Origin: Symbiodinium sp. CCMP2592
Lineage: Eukaryota; Sar; Dinophyceae; Suessiales; Symbiodiniaceae
DNA length: 64,000 bases
Assembly: GCA_905221615.1 (NCBI GenBank)
Contig: CAJNDT010005913.1
Location: 2,480,001-2,544,000 of the forward strand
Direction: 5' to 3'
The notes beneath the pieces are model-generated. The model was not told where the DNA came from. It worked only from the letters and a program-made list of their open reading frames with translations, and did no database searches. The first letter of the stretch is position 1. Each line of letters starts with the position of its first letter. Positions 35,832 to 44,181 of this stretch are shown here, piece by piece. Made by a program: the position numbers and the translations under genes.

Positions 35832-36048
35832 TGGTGTCCCCTGAGTAGATCGTGCTGGTCGTCTCGTTCTACCAACATGTACGTGTTCCGACGCAGCTTG
35901 GATCAGATTCTCGCGCGTCGGAGCCATGAGCAGATGATTTGTCCCAAAGTCTGGGGAGTTTGGTGCCAAAGTCCCGATAACTCAGTGGTCTAGCCATCAT
36001 GTGTGGTGGATCGCAGAGCACAGAGTTTCAGAGACGGATCGGAGTCCG

Positions 36049-39000
36049 ATGCACGAGTTTGAATCGATCCACAAGCAGAACAAACCAGTGGTGTCGCTTA
36101 CGCCGAGCATGGAGATCCTTGAGCGGAACCTCCGCGCGATCGGGATCCGCTCTCCTCGCGCCGCTCGCGCGATCATGAACGCATCGCCGAGGGAAGACAT
36201 CGAGTTCATCCAGACGAACGATGGACAACTCGCGGCGAAACTCGACGGGCGTGCGATGTGCTCGCAGCGCCAGCCGATCAACGAAGCACAGACCTGGTCT
36301 AAGCAGCACGATCCCAAGGACAATGGTTTCTACGGCATCATCGGATTTGGTCTCGGACATCACCTGCACGCGATGCACGAGCAGCATCGTCAGCATTCTG
36401 TGCTGCTGTGCTTTGAGCCGGATGTATCACTGCTCAGAGCCGTGCTCGAGCACATCGATCATTCGGAGTGGATCAGCAAGTCCATGTTGCTGATCACAAC
36501 TGAAGCGAACGACGGCGCGGGACTCTCGCAGCTCATTTCCGGCGCGGAGGTCTTTCTGTCGACTGGTGTCGAGATCGTGTTTCATCCAGCATCCAAGAAG
36601 CGACTGGAAACAGAAGCCTCTGCTTTCTCTAAGACCTTCATCGAGATCGTCAAAGCAACACGAACGCATCTGGTGACCGTGCTCGCACATGCGGGAGTGA
36701 CGCTCCGCAATATCCTAATGAACACACCGCACTACGCGTGTAATCCTGGGATTACCAAACTCAAAGACTCGTGCAAGGGATCAACCGCGATTCTGATCGC
36801 AGCGGGACCATCGCTCCAGCGCAACCTGGCGCTTCTCGAAGATCCGGAGATCCGAGAGCGAGCCGTGATCATCGCGGTGCAGACGATGCTCAAACCGTTG
36901 CTCGAGCGCGGGATCAAGCCCCACTTTGTCACGGCTCTGGACCACCACGAGATCAGCAAGCGCTTCTACGAGGGACTTACTGCGGACGATGTCGAGGGTG
37001 TGCGTTTGGTTGTCGAGCCCAAAGCAAACGCCGCGATCTTTGAGACTTTCCCTGGAGAGATCCTGTGCACCGCTGAACCACAACTCGATGCGCTGCTCGG
37101 AGACGAGTTGAGTCACGACATGGGAGAACTCTCGGCAGGAGCGACGGTCGCGCATCTCAACTACTACCTCGCGCGATACCTCGGATGCAACAACATCATC
37201 CTGATTGGACAGGACCTCGGATTCACCGATGGTCAGTATTATGCCGCGGGCGCTTCGATCCATCAAGTGTGGTCGGGAGAGCTCTCAGAACATCGAACGC
37301 TGGAGATGTTCGAGTGGGAACGCATCGCGCGGATGAAATCGTTGCTCCGCACGCGCCAGGACATCACGGGAAGGACGATCTTCACCGATGAACAAATGTC
37401 CACCTACATTGCGCAGTTCGAGAGTGATTTCCAGAATGACACGCACGACGACCCATCGCTCCGCATCATCAACGCAACGCAAGGCGGTGTACACATCCAG
37501 CACACCGAGGTCATGACACTCTCAGATGCACTCATACAGTTTGTGAACGATCAGCATGTCACCATTCCTGAAACAAGTGATCATCCGTACATCGATGACC
37601 AGCGAGCGATCAAGCTCCGCGCTCGGATCGATCTGGTGCAGCGACAGCTCGCGTCAATCGAGCGTTCGAGCAACAAAACCATCTCGCTGATCGAACAGAC
37701 GCTGGAGCACATCGATGATCCGAAAAAGGTTGACAAACTGATCTCGCAGATCCACACGATCCGCGATGATGTGACTGCGAGCGAACCGGGATTCGGATTC
37801 GTAAACTTCATCAACCAGAAGGGCGGGCTCGACCGGTTTAAGGTCGATCGTCAGATCGCGCTGCTCAGTGATCTCACACCAACACAGCATCAGTCCAAGC
37901 AACTGGAGCGCGACGCGAACAATGTTCGTTGGGTAGAAGATTCCTCTAAGCAGGTCCGCTCACTGATTGAGCGCGTCTCGCAAGTGATCGAGGGGAGCGC
38001 GGCTCCGATGACACGCGACGAGTTTGCGGATGAAGAGCCAACACACGCCGTGCAGGTTCAATCAAGACGACGCGTGGAAGCGTTTATCTTTGTTGATCCC
38101 GATGTAGGTCCGCTCGGGAATCCACGCAATATCGATCAGCCAATCTTCCAAGACCTCAACGCGCTGGAACTGACGATCAAACGACTCAACCAATGCGAGT
38201 CACTTGATGGGATCACGATCATCACCACAGATCCGCGGCGGATCGAATCGATGTCGATCCAATACCAACTCCCAGTGCGTGTGATCGGAGCGGACGCGGA
38301 CCAGCTCCGCTCCCGAACGACAAGTATCGGCAAAGCACGCCACGCATCGAGCGAATGCTGGCGCGGCTCGATCGGAGCGTTCGGTTGTTACGACGAGGGA
38401 GTCGATCCGATCGCTTTGCTGAGTGTTATGCAAGAACACCAGATCGACGCGGCGGCGATCGTCGGATCGGACTGGGCGATGGTCGACCCCAAACTCGTCG
38501 ATCGCATCGTCAAGCGTCATCGCGCCGATCCAGAGCGATGCCGAATCCCGTTCTCCCATGCGGTTCCAGGGATCGGATGCGCCGTGATTGACCGCGAAGC
38601 CGTGGGTTCGCTCGTGCACGCAACACAGAACGCGAGCGTGCTCAGTTCCATCGGCGCGATGCTGAGCTACATCCCTGTGGCGCCGCAGGGAGATCCGATC
38701 GCGTCACCGCTGTGTGTCAATGTTGATCCATTTGTGCGTGATGCCGGGGTTCGTGTCGTCGCGGATTCGACGATCCGCGTCCAGTCCATGGCCGCGGCGT
38801 ATCGCGGACTCGGAGACTACGCGATGAGCGCCGACGCGACGGTCCTGCTCAAGGCATATAAAGCGGAACTCGAACAACGAAGCACGAAGGCGCCGAGCCG
38901 GATCCATCTCGAACTCACAAGCGAGACCACGCTCGGTGGACATTGGTCGGAACTTCTCGGAGAACACAGTTCACACGCGATCGATCCGAGCGATGTGGTC

Positions 39001-39699
39001 AAACTCCTGAGCGATGCACGCGTACTGCGTGATGATTGCAGCGTGCTGCTGAGTGGCCGAGGTGATCCGCTGAACCATCCACGCGCGATCGAGATCATGC
39101 AAGAGATCACGCAACTCGGGATCGTCTCGACCGAACTTCGCACGCAGTTGTCATGCTCAGATTTTGATCCACAATCGATCGTAAACGCCGGAATCGATGT
39201 GCTGAGCGTCGATGTCCTCGCGAACACCCCAAGCGTGTATAAGACGATGACCGGCACAGATCGATTCGATTCGATCCTTGACACGATGCAGCAGTTGTTC
39301 AATGCTCGGAGCAAGTCAGCGCTCCCAACCCCTTGGATCGTGCCTCGCATCACGCGCTGCGATGCGACCTATGAAGACATCCAAGGCTTCTACGACCGCT
39401 GGCTCACCGTCTGCGGCTGCGCGATCATCGATCCAACCCCGCCAAATCCAAACACAAGCACCAACGATCGGATCCAACCACTCCCGATCCCTGAGCCCCG
39501 CGCAACGCAACTCGCAAACTCCACGCTCCGCATCCAAGCGGATGGACAGGTCATGGATCATCTTGGGAGAGCAGTCCCGAACACCAACGCGATCGAGATC
39601 GGGATCGAAGCGTCGTACGCGAACCTGCTCTCGCACACAAAAGAGCACAACGCATCACACATCGAACCCAAACCCACAACGGCGGTGAGCAGCGTATGA
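36049..39699 (+). CDS. three-part MAF (DUF115) glycosyltransferase with NTP-transferase-like and radical-SAM-like parts
   Basis: 1216 residues from ATG 36049 (GGAG four bases upstream); GTG 36001 would add 16. Residues about 70-510 match the motility-accessory-factor/DUF115 family, which glycosylates flagellin with nonulosonic acids (IIGFGLGHHLHAM, STAILIAAGPSL, NNIILIGQDLGFTDGQYY). About 520-665 is helical and charged. About 670-900 resembles SpsF/NeuA-like nucleotidyltransferases (LTIKRLNQ, GITIITTDP) but lacks the RGGSKG-type signature. About 930-1150 follows the radical SAM order (HLELTSETTLGGHW, LLSGRGDPLNHP, ELRTQ, GIDVLSVDVLA), yet the CxxxCxxC cluster motif is absent. The stop overlaps neuA (ATGA), so it belongs to the nonulosonate operon. 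Confidence 0.78.
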   Translation: MHEFESIHKQNKPVVSLTPSMEILERNLRAIGIRSPRAARAIMNASPREDIEFIQTNDGQLAAKLDGRAMCSQRQPINEAQTWSKQHDPKDNGFYGIIGFGLGHHLHAMHEQHRQHSVLLCFEPDVSLLRAVLEHIDHSEWISKSMLLITTEANDGAGLSQLISGAEVFLSTGVEIVFHPASKKRLETEASAFSKTFIEIVKATRTHLVTVLAHAGVTLRNILMNTPHYACNPGITKLKDSCKGSTAILIAAGPSLQRNLALLEDPEIRERAVIIAVQTMLKPLLERGIKPHFVTALDHHEISKRFYEGLTADDVEGVRLVVEPKANAAIFETFPGEILCTAEPQLDALLGDELSHDMGELSAGATVAHLNYYLARYLGCNNIILIGQDLGFTDGQYYAAGASIHQVWSGELSEHRTLEMFEWERIARMKSLLRTRQDITGRTIFTDEQMSTYIAQFESDFQNDTHDDPSLRIINATQGGVHIQHTEVMTLSDALIQFVNDQHVTIPETSDHPYIDDQRAIKLRARIDLVQRQLASIERSSNKTISLIEQTLEHIDDPKKVDKLISQIHTIRDDVTASEPGFGFVNFINQKGGLDRFKVDRQIALLSDLTPTQHQSKQLERDANNVRWVEDSSKQVRSLIERVSQVIEGSAAPMTRDEFADEEPTHAVQVQSRRRVEAFIFVDPDVGPLGNPRNIDQPIFQDLNALELTIKRLNQCESLDGITIITTDPRRIESMSIQYQLPVRVIGADADQLRSRTTSIGKARHASSECWRGSIGAFGCYDEGVDPIALLSVMQEHQIDAAAIVGSDWAMVDPKLVDRIVKRHRADPERCRIPFSHAVPGIGCAVIDREAVGSLVHATQNASVLSSIGAMLSYIPVAPQGDPIASPLCVNVDPFVRDAGVRVVADSTIRVQSMAAAYRGLGDYAMSADATVLLKAYKAELEQRSTKAPSRIHLELTSETTLGGHWSELLGEHSSHAIDPSDVVKLLSDARVLRDDCSVLLSGRGDPLNHPRAIEIMQEITQLGIVSTELRTQLSCSDFDPQSIVNAGIDVLSVDVLANTPSVYKTMTGTDRFDSILDTMQQLFNARSKSALPTPWIVPRITRCDATYEDIQGFYDRWLTVCGCAIIDPTPPNPNTSTNDRIQPLPIPEPRATQLANSTLRIQADGQVMDHLGRAVPNTNAIEIGIEASYANLLSHTKEHNASHIEPKPTTAVSSV

Positions 39700-40427
39700 A
39701 CGAGCAATCCGCAACCGCGATCATCCTGGCGCGAGGGGGCTCGAAGGGACTCCCAGGCAAGAACCACACGATCGTCGCGGGACAGCCGTGCGTGCAGTGG
39801 TCCATCGATGCAGCGAAACAAGCCGAGAGTGTCTCGCGGATCGTCGTGTCCTCTGATTCTGATGAAGTCCTCACGATCGCATCGGCGACCGGATGCACCA
39901 TCGTCGATCGTCCGAGCGATCTGGCGCACGATACCGCGACCGTCGACAGCGCCGCGAGACACGCGTACGAATCGATCGGGTCGCCCGATGGCCCGCTCGT
40001 GATCCTGTATGCCAATGTCCCTGTGCGTCCGGATTGGTTGATTGATGAAGCCGTGCGTTTGCTGGTGAAGTCCGAGTGCGATTCTGTTCAGTCCTACGCA
40101 CGCGTCGGGAAGCATCATCCGTGGTGGACCATCAAGCTCAACGAGGACGGGAGCGTGCTTCCCTGGGAGGGTGACACGCTGTACCACAACTGTTTCCGCA
40201 GGCAGGACCTCCCCGCCGCGAGTGTTCCCGATGGCGGGGTGATCGCGCTGACTCCCGAGGCGCTCATGTGCACGCTTGGCGCGCCAGACGGTCCCCACGC
40301 GTTCCTCGGCAATGATCGGCGCGGCATCCAGACCATCGAGGGCGATGTCATCGACATCGATTCGCGCATCGACCTGCTCGTCGCCGACGCGATCCTGAAA
40401 GAAAGAGTGGCTCATGCGCATCGGTAA
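39696..40427 (+). CDS. neuA: CMP-acylneuraminate (nonulosonate) cytidylyltransferase
   Basis: Activates a sialic-acid-like sugar (neuraminate, legionaminate or pseudaminate) with CTP. The family signature ILARGGSKGLPGKN is at residues 10-23, with VVSSDSDEV (about 52-60), LYANVPVRP and the C-terminal NDRRGIQTIEGDVIDIDSRIDL. 243 residues. Which sugar is used cannot be read from the sequence. It overlaps the MAF gene by four bases and neuB by 14, so the three are one operon. Confidence 0.88.
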   Translation: MNEQSATAIILARGGSKGLPGKNHTIVAGQPCVQWSIDAAKQAESVSRIVVSSDSDEVLTIASATGCTIVDRPSDLAHDTATVDSAARHAYESIGSPDGPLVILYANVPVRPDWLIDEAVRLLVKSECDSVQSYARVGKHHPWWTIKLNEDGSVLPWEGDTLYHNCFRRQDLPAASVPDGGVIALTPEALMCTLGAPDGPHAFLGNDRRGIQTIEGDVIDIDSRIDLLVADAILKERVAHAHR

Positions 40428-41610
40428 TCGTGAGATTGGGATCAACCACCGACCCTACATCATCGCGGAGATCGGCGTCAACCACGACGGTGATGTCGAG
40501 CGGGCGTTGGAGCTCACCGACGCCGCCGCGGACGCGAACGCTGATGCGATCAAGCTCCAGTTCTTCGAGACCGATCGCTTGATGAGCAAAGCCGCAAAGC
40601 TCGCCGCGTATCAAAAAAATGCAGGCGAAACCGATCCGATCGAGATGCTCCGCAGACTCGAGCTCACCATCGACGAGATGGCACGCGTCGTCGAGCGAGC
40701 GCACAGCAAGAACATCCACGCGATCGTAACGGTGTTCAGTACCGAGCTGGTCGAGGTCGCCGAGACGCTTCCCTGGGACGCGTATAAAACCGCGAGTCCG
40801 GACATTGTGAACAAGCCGCTGCTCGAAGCGTTGATGCAGACCGGGAAGCCGATGATTGTGAGCACCGGCGCGAGCACAATGGACGAAGTAGTGCAAGCTG
40901 TTAATTGGCTCGAACCCGCACGCGATCGACTCGCGGTGTTGCAGTGCGTGAGTTCGTATCCAGCCCCAGAAAGCGCAGTAGGTGGGGTGAGAGCTTTGCG
41001 AATACAGTTTGATTTACCTGTTGGATATAGCGACCACACTCGAGAAAACGCGCAGGGTTTTTGGGCGGTAATTGCCGGCGCATCTGTAATAGAGAAACAT
41101 TTTACAGATGATTGTAAAAGAGCTGGCCCAGATCATGCAGCCTCGTTGCATTGGTCACAACTGAAAAACTATTGCGAGAATGCACGGTCCGGCGTCATAG
41201 AAAGGGATGGTTACGAACTTGTAATCCAATCGCCTTACTCTGCTGATGGCACTGAAACAGTTGAAGATTACGGAGATCTTCCGGATCATTTGTTTGACAA
41301 GCTTAACTGTGAAGATCATGGCGCACATGGTGCAAGCCTGGCTATAGAAACACCTACCGAAAAACGCGTCCTCGACTGCGAGCAAGATGTCCGCACCGTC
41401 TCGCGCCAATCCGTCGTTTCTGCCCAAGACATCCCCGCCAACACCACCATCACCCGCGACATGCTCACCATCAAACGACCAGGCACCGGCATCCTCGCTT
41501 GCAACCTCGAATCGGTCATCGGATGCACAACATCGCAATCCATCGAGTCGGATATCCCGATCCAGGAAACCGATCTGGTTCAGTTCGAGCCCTTGCTCGC
41601 GAGCGTGTAG
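40414..41610 (+). CDS. neuB: N-acetylneuraminate/legionaminate/pseudaminate synthase (NeuB family)
   Basis: Condenses a hexosamine-derived sugar with phosphoenolpyruvate to make a nine-carbon sugar acid. TIM-barrel domain (about residues 1-285) with YIIAEIGVNHDGD, the EKHFT motif, and GPDHAASL; C-terminal SAF/antifreeze-like domain (about 325-390). 398 residues is long, with a 25-residue acidic insertion (GTETVEDYGDLPDHLFDKL) before the SAF domain. Bases of about 40966-41368 have clearly lower G+C and different codon use from the two ends, so the gene looks mosaic. Its 3' end overlaps the convergent HIT gene by 31 bases. Confidence 0.9.
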   Translation: MRIGNREIGINHRPYIIAEIGVNHDGDVERALELTDAAADANADAIKLQFFETDRLMSKAAKLAAYQKNAGETDPIEMLRRLELTIDEMARVVERAHSKNIHAIVTVFSTELVEVAETLPWDAYKTASPDIVNKPLLEALMQTGKPMIVSTGASTMDEVVQAVNWLEPARDRLAVLQCVSSYPAPESAVGGVRALRIQFDLPVGYSDHTRENAQGFWAVIAGASVIEKHFTDDCKRAGPDHAASLHWSQLKNYCENARSGVIERDGYELVIQSPYSADGTETVEDYGDLPDHLFDKLNCEDHGAHGASLAIETPTEKRVLDCEQDVRTVSRQSVVSAQDIPANTTITRDMLTIKRPGTGILACNLESVIGCTTSQSIESDIPIQETDLVQFEPLLASV

Positions 41611-42161
41611 CGCTGATACATCGCTTCAAGCGCCGAAGGAATCACGCGTACCTCACCCACTGCTGTGATGAAGTTCGTGTCCCCGCTCCAGCGCGGGATG
41701 ACATGCACATGCAGGTGACTCGGGACCCCTGCACCTCCGGCGCGTCCCTGATTAATCCCGATGTTCAATCCCTGCGGCTCAAGCGCCCGCTGCGCCAGCT
41801 CCGTCGCGCGATCGACAAGCTTCCACAGCTCAATGCGCTGCTTTGGTTCATAATCCAATAGCGTTGGCCGCGCATCTCCCAGCGCGATGAGCAGGTGACC
41901 GTTCGCGTAGGGGTACTTGTTGAGCAGGATCATGCCGTGCTCTGTGCGCTCAATAACATGATGCTGTTCGTCAAGCTCCGGCGCGTTCCAGTAGTCGAGC
42001 AGGAAGCTCCCGCTCTCTGTCCCAGCAGGTGGACCTTTACCGGACGCGTTCTTGGGACCATCGTCCTCCGATAACGACTCGATATACGCCAATCGCCAAG
42101 GCGCCCAGATCGCAGACGGCCCAAACCCTACACCTTCACCCCCTGTTTGGTTATCGCTCAT
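41580..42161 (-). CDS. HIT-family nucleotide hydrolase/phosphorylase
   Basis: Histidine-triad protein; the active-site motif HLHVHVIPRW lies at about residues 155-164. Upstream segments (ILLNKYPYANGHLLIAL, INQGRAGGAGVPSH) are typical of the Ap4A phosphorylase-like branch, which cleaves diadenosine polyphosphates or nucleotide phosphoramidates. 193 residues. ATG 42161 has no Shine-Dalgarno sequence but TACACT five bases upstream. Substrate not determined. Confidence 0.85.
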   Translation of the reverse strand: MSDNQTGGEGVGFGPSAIWAPWRLAYIESLSEDDGPKNASGKGPPAGTESGSFLLDYWNAPELDEQHHVIERTEHGMILLNKYPYANGHLLIALGDARPTLLDYEPKQRIELWKLVDRATELAQRALEPQGLNIGINQGRAGGAGVPSHLHVHVIPRWSGDTNFITAVGEVRVIPSALEAMYQRYTLASKGSN

Positions 42162-42166
42162 ACCAC

Positions 42167-42172
42167 AGTGTA
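42167..42172 (-). promoter_or_regulatory. -10 box for leaderless HIT gene
   Basis: TACACT on the minus strand, five bases before ATG 42161. Confidence 0.4.
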
Positions 42173-42203
42173 GCGTCCCATCCGCAGCACCGATCTACTG
42201 CAC

Positions 42204-42659
42204 ATGTCCGCACTGATCGTCCGCGATGTCATGTCCGCTCCAATCGAGACCATCTCGATGGACGATACCGTGGACAAAATCCAGAGGATCTTCGAGAGCT
42301 CCCACTATCACCACCTCATCGTGCACGGCGATCACAAGAAAGCCGTGGGAGTGATCTCCGATCGAGACCTGCTCAAGAATGTCTCGCCGTTCATCGGGAA
42401 AATGGGTGAGCGCAACGCGGATCGATCCCTGCTCAATCGCAGAGCACACCAGATCATGACGCGTCAGCTCATCGCTGTTCGCGAGAACACCGCTCTGAGA
42501 TCCGCGGCGAGGGTAATGCTCGACCATCGCATCTCATGTCTCCCAGTCGTTGATCTGGAGGGACATTGCATCGGAATCGTCACTCTCCGCGACATCGTCC
42601 GCTGGGCCGTGGACGAACTGGAAATCCCGCATTCGGGTCCAGGCGCACAGGCCGCGTGA
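42204..42659 (+). CDS. two-CBS-domain protein
   Basis: 151 residues made almost entirely of a CBS pair: repeat 1 (about 7-65; VRDVMSAPIETISMDDTV...GVISDRDLL) and repeat 2 (about 82-140; IMTRQLIAVRENTALRSAARVMLDHRISCLPVVD...GIVTLRDIV). CBS pairs bind adenosyl ligands (AMP, ATP, SAM) and act as switches. The regulated partner is not evident. ATG 42204 is divergent from the HIT gene across 42 bases. A candidate small RNA follows. Confidence 0.85.
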   Translation: MSALIVRDVMSAPIETISMDDTVDKIQRIFESSHYHHLIVHGDHKKAVGVISDRDLLKNVSPFIGKMGERNADRSLLNRRAHQIMTRQLIAVRENTALRSAARVMLDHRISCLPVVDLEGHCIGIVTLRDIVRWAVDELEIPHSGPGAQAA

Positions 42660-42677
42660 CCAAAGTTGAGAAATTAT

Positions 42678-42683
42678 ATAATC
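42678..42683 (+). promoter_or_regulatory. -10 box of candidate small RNA
   Basis: A perfect TATAAT lies 19 bases after the CBS gene stop. GTGACC at 42656-42661 is a possible -35 (4 of 6) with a 16-base spacer. Transcription would start near 42690. Confidence 0.45.
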
Positions 42684-42689
42684 GCGCAA

Positions 42690-42886
42690 ATCAATGTTTC
42701 AAATACACTTATGGCTCATGCGGACCTGCTCCGTCTGAATAATTCCAGCGATTTCTGGCATATGCGCCGCTATGTGGTCTATTTGAACTGGTAGGAAATC
42801 GGGCTTCACGGCCCATTGGGGATCGAAAGATCTCCGAGAGATGTTTGAAACGCCTTGGGTAGCGCTCAAGGCGTTTCATTCTTTTT
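42690..42886 (+). ncRNA. candidate small RNA with own promoter and terminator
   Basis: About 197 bases without an open reading frame, bounded by a perfect TATAAT and a strong terminator. Inside are CCAG/CTGG, GGGC/GCCC (loop TTCAC) and a 7-bp stem GGGGATC-GAAA-GATCTCC with a GNRA tetraloop and one G-U pair, a hallmark of folded RNA. No downstream plus-strand gene exists (the next gene is convergent), so it is not a leader. It may be a trans-acting or protein-binding RNA, or simply the long 3' tail of the CBS transcript. I cannot match it to a known family. Confidence 0.4.
42847..42886 (+). terminator. rho-independent terminator
   Basis: An 11-bp perfect stem GAAACGCCTTG/CAAGGCGTTTC (42847-42857 with 42867-42877), nine-base loop, followed by ATTCTTTTT. 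Confidence 0.85.
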
Positions 42887-42899
42887 AGGACAGCTCAAT

Positions 42900-44165
42900 C
42901 TAGCGGATCGCGTCCTCGTACACACCCTCAAGCGCCTCGATCATCGCATCAGTGCTGAACATCTGCTCGCACATCACACGCCCGTGGTGTCCAACCAGTC
43001 GTCGCTGCTCAGGATGAGTGTGCATCCATCGGATTGCTTTGCGGATCCCATCGGAGTCTCCGACGCGCACCAATAACCCTGTGCCGTGCTCCGGATTGGC
43101 GCGTGCATCGAGACACACCTCAGGGGTTCCATCCGTATCGCTCGCGACCACCGGGACTCCGCACAGCAGCGCCTGCGGCACTGTCCTGGGAAGTCCCTCG
43201 CGATAACTCGGATGCAGCAGCACATCCATCGCGCGCATCATCGCCGCGACGCGAGGTTGTGCGACGAGTCCCGTATGCACGACCTGATCTTGCAATCCCA
43301 TCTCACGCACGCGATCCATGAGCCGATCCGTCCACCAGCCGTTCCCGACCCAGAGTAGTTTCCAGCTTGGATTGTTCCGCAGATCATCACCCAGTCCATC
43401 GAGGATGTCGTCGTGACCTTTGTGCTGCGCTAATCGAGCGACTGTTCCGATCACGAAGTCGTCTTCGCTGAATCCGAGCTCGTGGCGCATCGAGTCACGA
43501 TCCTCGTTGGGGAGTGGGTTGGTGTATTGCTGAGTGTCCATCCCGGAGCGCACCGTGATGTACTGGTTCTTCTTCCCGATTCTGCGATCGAGGAACTGCT
43601 CTGTCATCGCATCTGCGACGGATGCGATGATCTGACAGCGCTTCGCCGCGAATCGTTCCGCGAGCGTGTAGATCCAGTTCTTGAACCCGACCTTGAGTTT
43701 GTTCAGGATTGACCCCTCGATCGGCATGAACGGCGGACCATGAATCGTGTGCACCACCGCGACGGGCTTGCCCGCATTCTTCATGTACTTCCACGCCGCC
43801 CATCGTCCCAGGATCCCCGCTTTGGACGAGTGCGTATGCACGACATCGGGACGAACCGATTTCATCAAGTTCTTGAGATCATCATGGAAACAGAAGTGGT
43901 CCTTGATCGGATGGATCTCGCGCACCATATTGGGGAGTTCGTGCATCACCACCTCGCTCGCGAGATCGGATTCTTCACCAGAGCGCACACGCTCATTAAA
44001 TCGCTCGATCGTCTTGCGATGCGATCCCTCTGGACCAAAGATCGGTCCGAACGCGAGATGCACCTCGTGACCCAACCGGGACTGCCCCATGCAAGAGAGG
44101 ACCGTGTTCTCTTGGGATCCGCCGAGGATCAATCGCGTTGAGATGTGGAGGATGACCTTGTTCAT
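42900..44165 (-). CDS. GT4-family glycosyltransferase
   Basis: GT-B fold retaining glycosyltransferase. N-terminal acceptor domain with ISTRLILGGSQENT, then HTHSSKAGILGRWAA (about residues 110-125). The C-terminal nucleotide-sugar domain has GTVARLAQHKGHDDIL, and the E-x7-E region is SYREGLPRTVPQALLCGVPVVAS. This pattern is common in capsule or O-antigen enzymes. 421 residues. The weak ribosome site AAGGG precedes ATG 44165. It is co-directional with the GNAT gene upstream (16 bases), so likely in its operon, and is apart from the main polysaccharide locus. Confidence 0.85.
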   Translation of the reverse strand: MNKVILHISTRLILGGSQENTVLSCMGQSRLGHEVHLAFGPIFGPEGSHRKTIERFNERVRSGEESDLASEVVMHELPNMVREIHPIKDHFCFHDDLKNLMKSVRPDVVHTHSSKAGILGRWAAWKYMKNAGKPVAVVHTIHGPPFMPIEGSILNKLKVGFKNWIYTLAERFAAKRCQIIASVADAMTEQFLDRRIGKKNQYITVRSGMDTQQYTNPLPNEDRDSMRHELGFSEDDFVIGTVARLAQHKGHDDILDGLGDDLRNNPSWKLLWVGNGWWTDRLMDRVREMGLQDQVVHTGLVAQPRVAAMMRAMDVLLHPSYREGLPRTVPQALLCGVPVVASDTDGTPEVCLDARANPEHGTGLLVRVGDSDGIRKAIRWMHTHPEQRRLVGHHGRVMCEQMFSTDAMIEALEGVYEDAIR

Positions 44166-44181
44166 CGGATTACCCTTTAGA

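Noticed and set aside
39558..40445. 295-codon minus-strand open frame over neuA
   Set aside because: Antisense to neuA, whose signature and operon overlaps are clear.
42690..42886. Possible c-di-GMP (GEMM) riboswitch because of the GAAA-capped stem
   Set aside because: The GEMM core sequence and receptor are not visible, and no gene lies downstream on the same strand.
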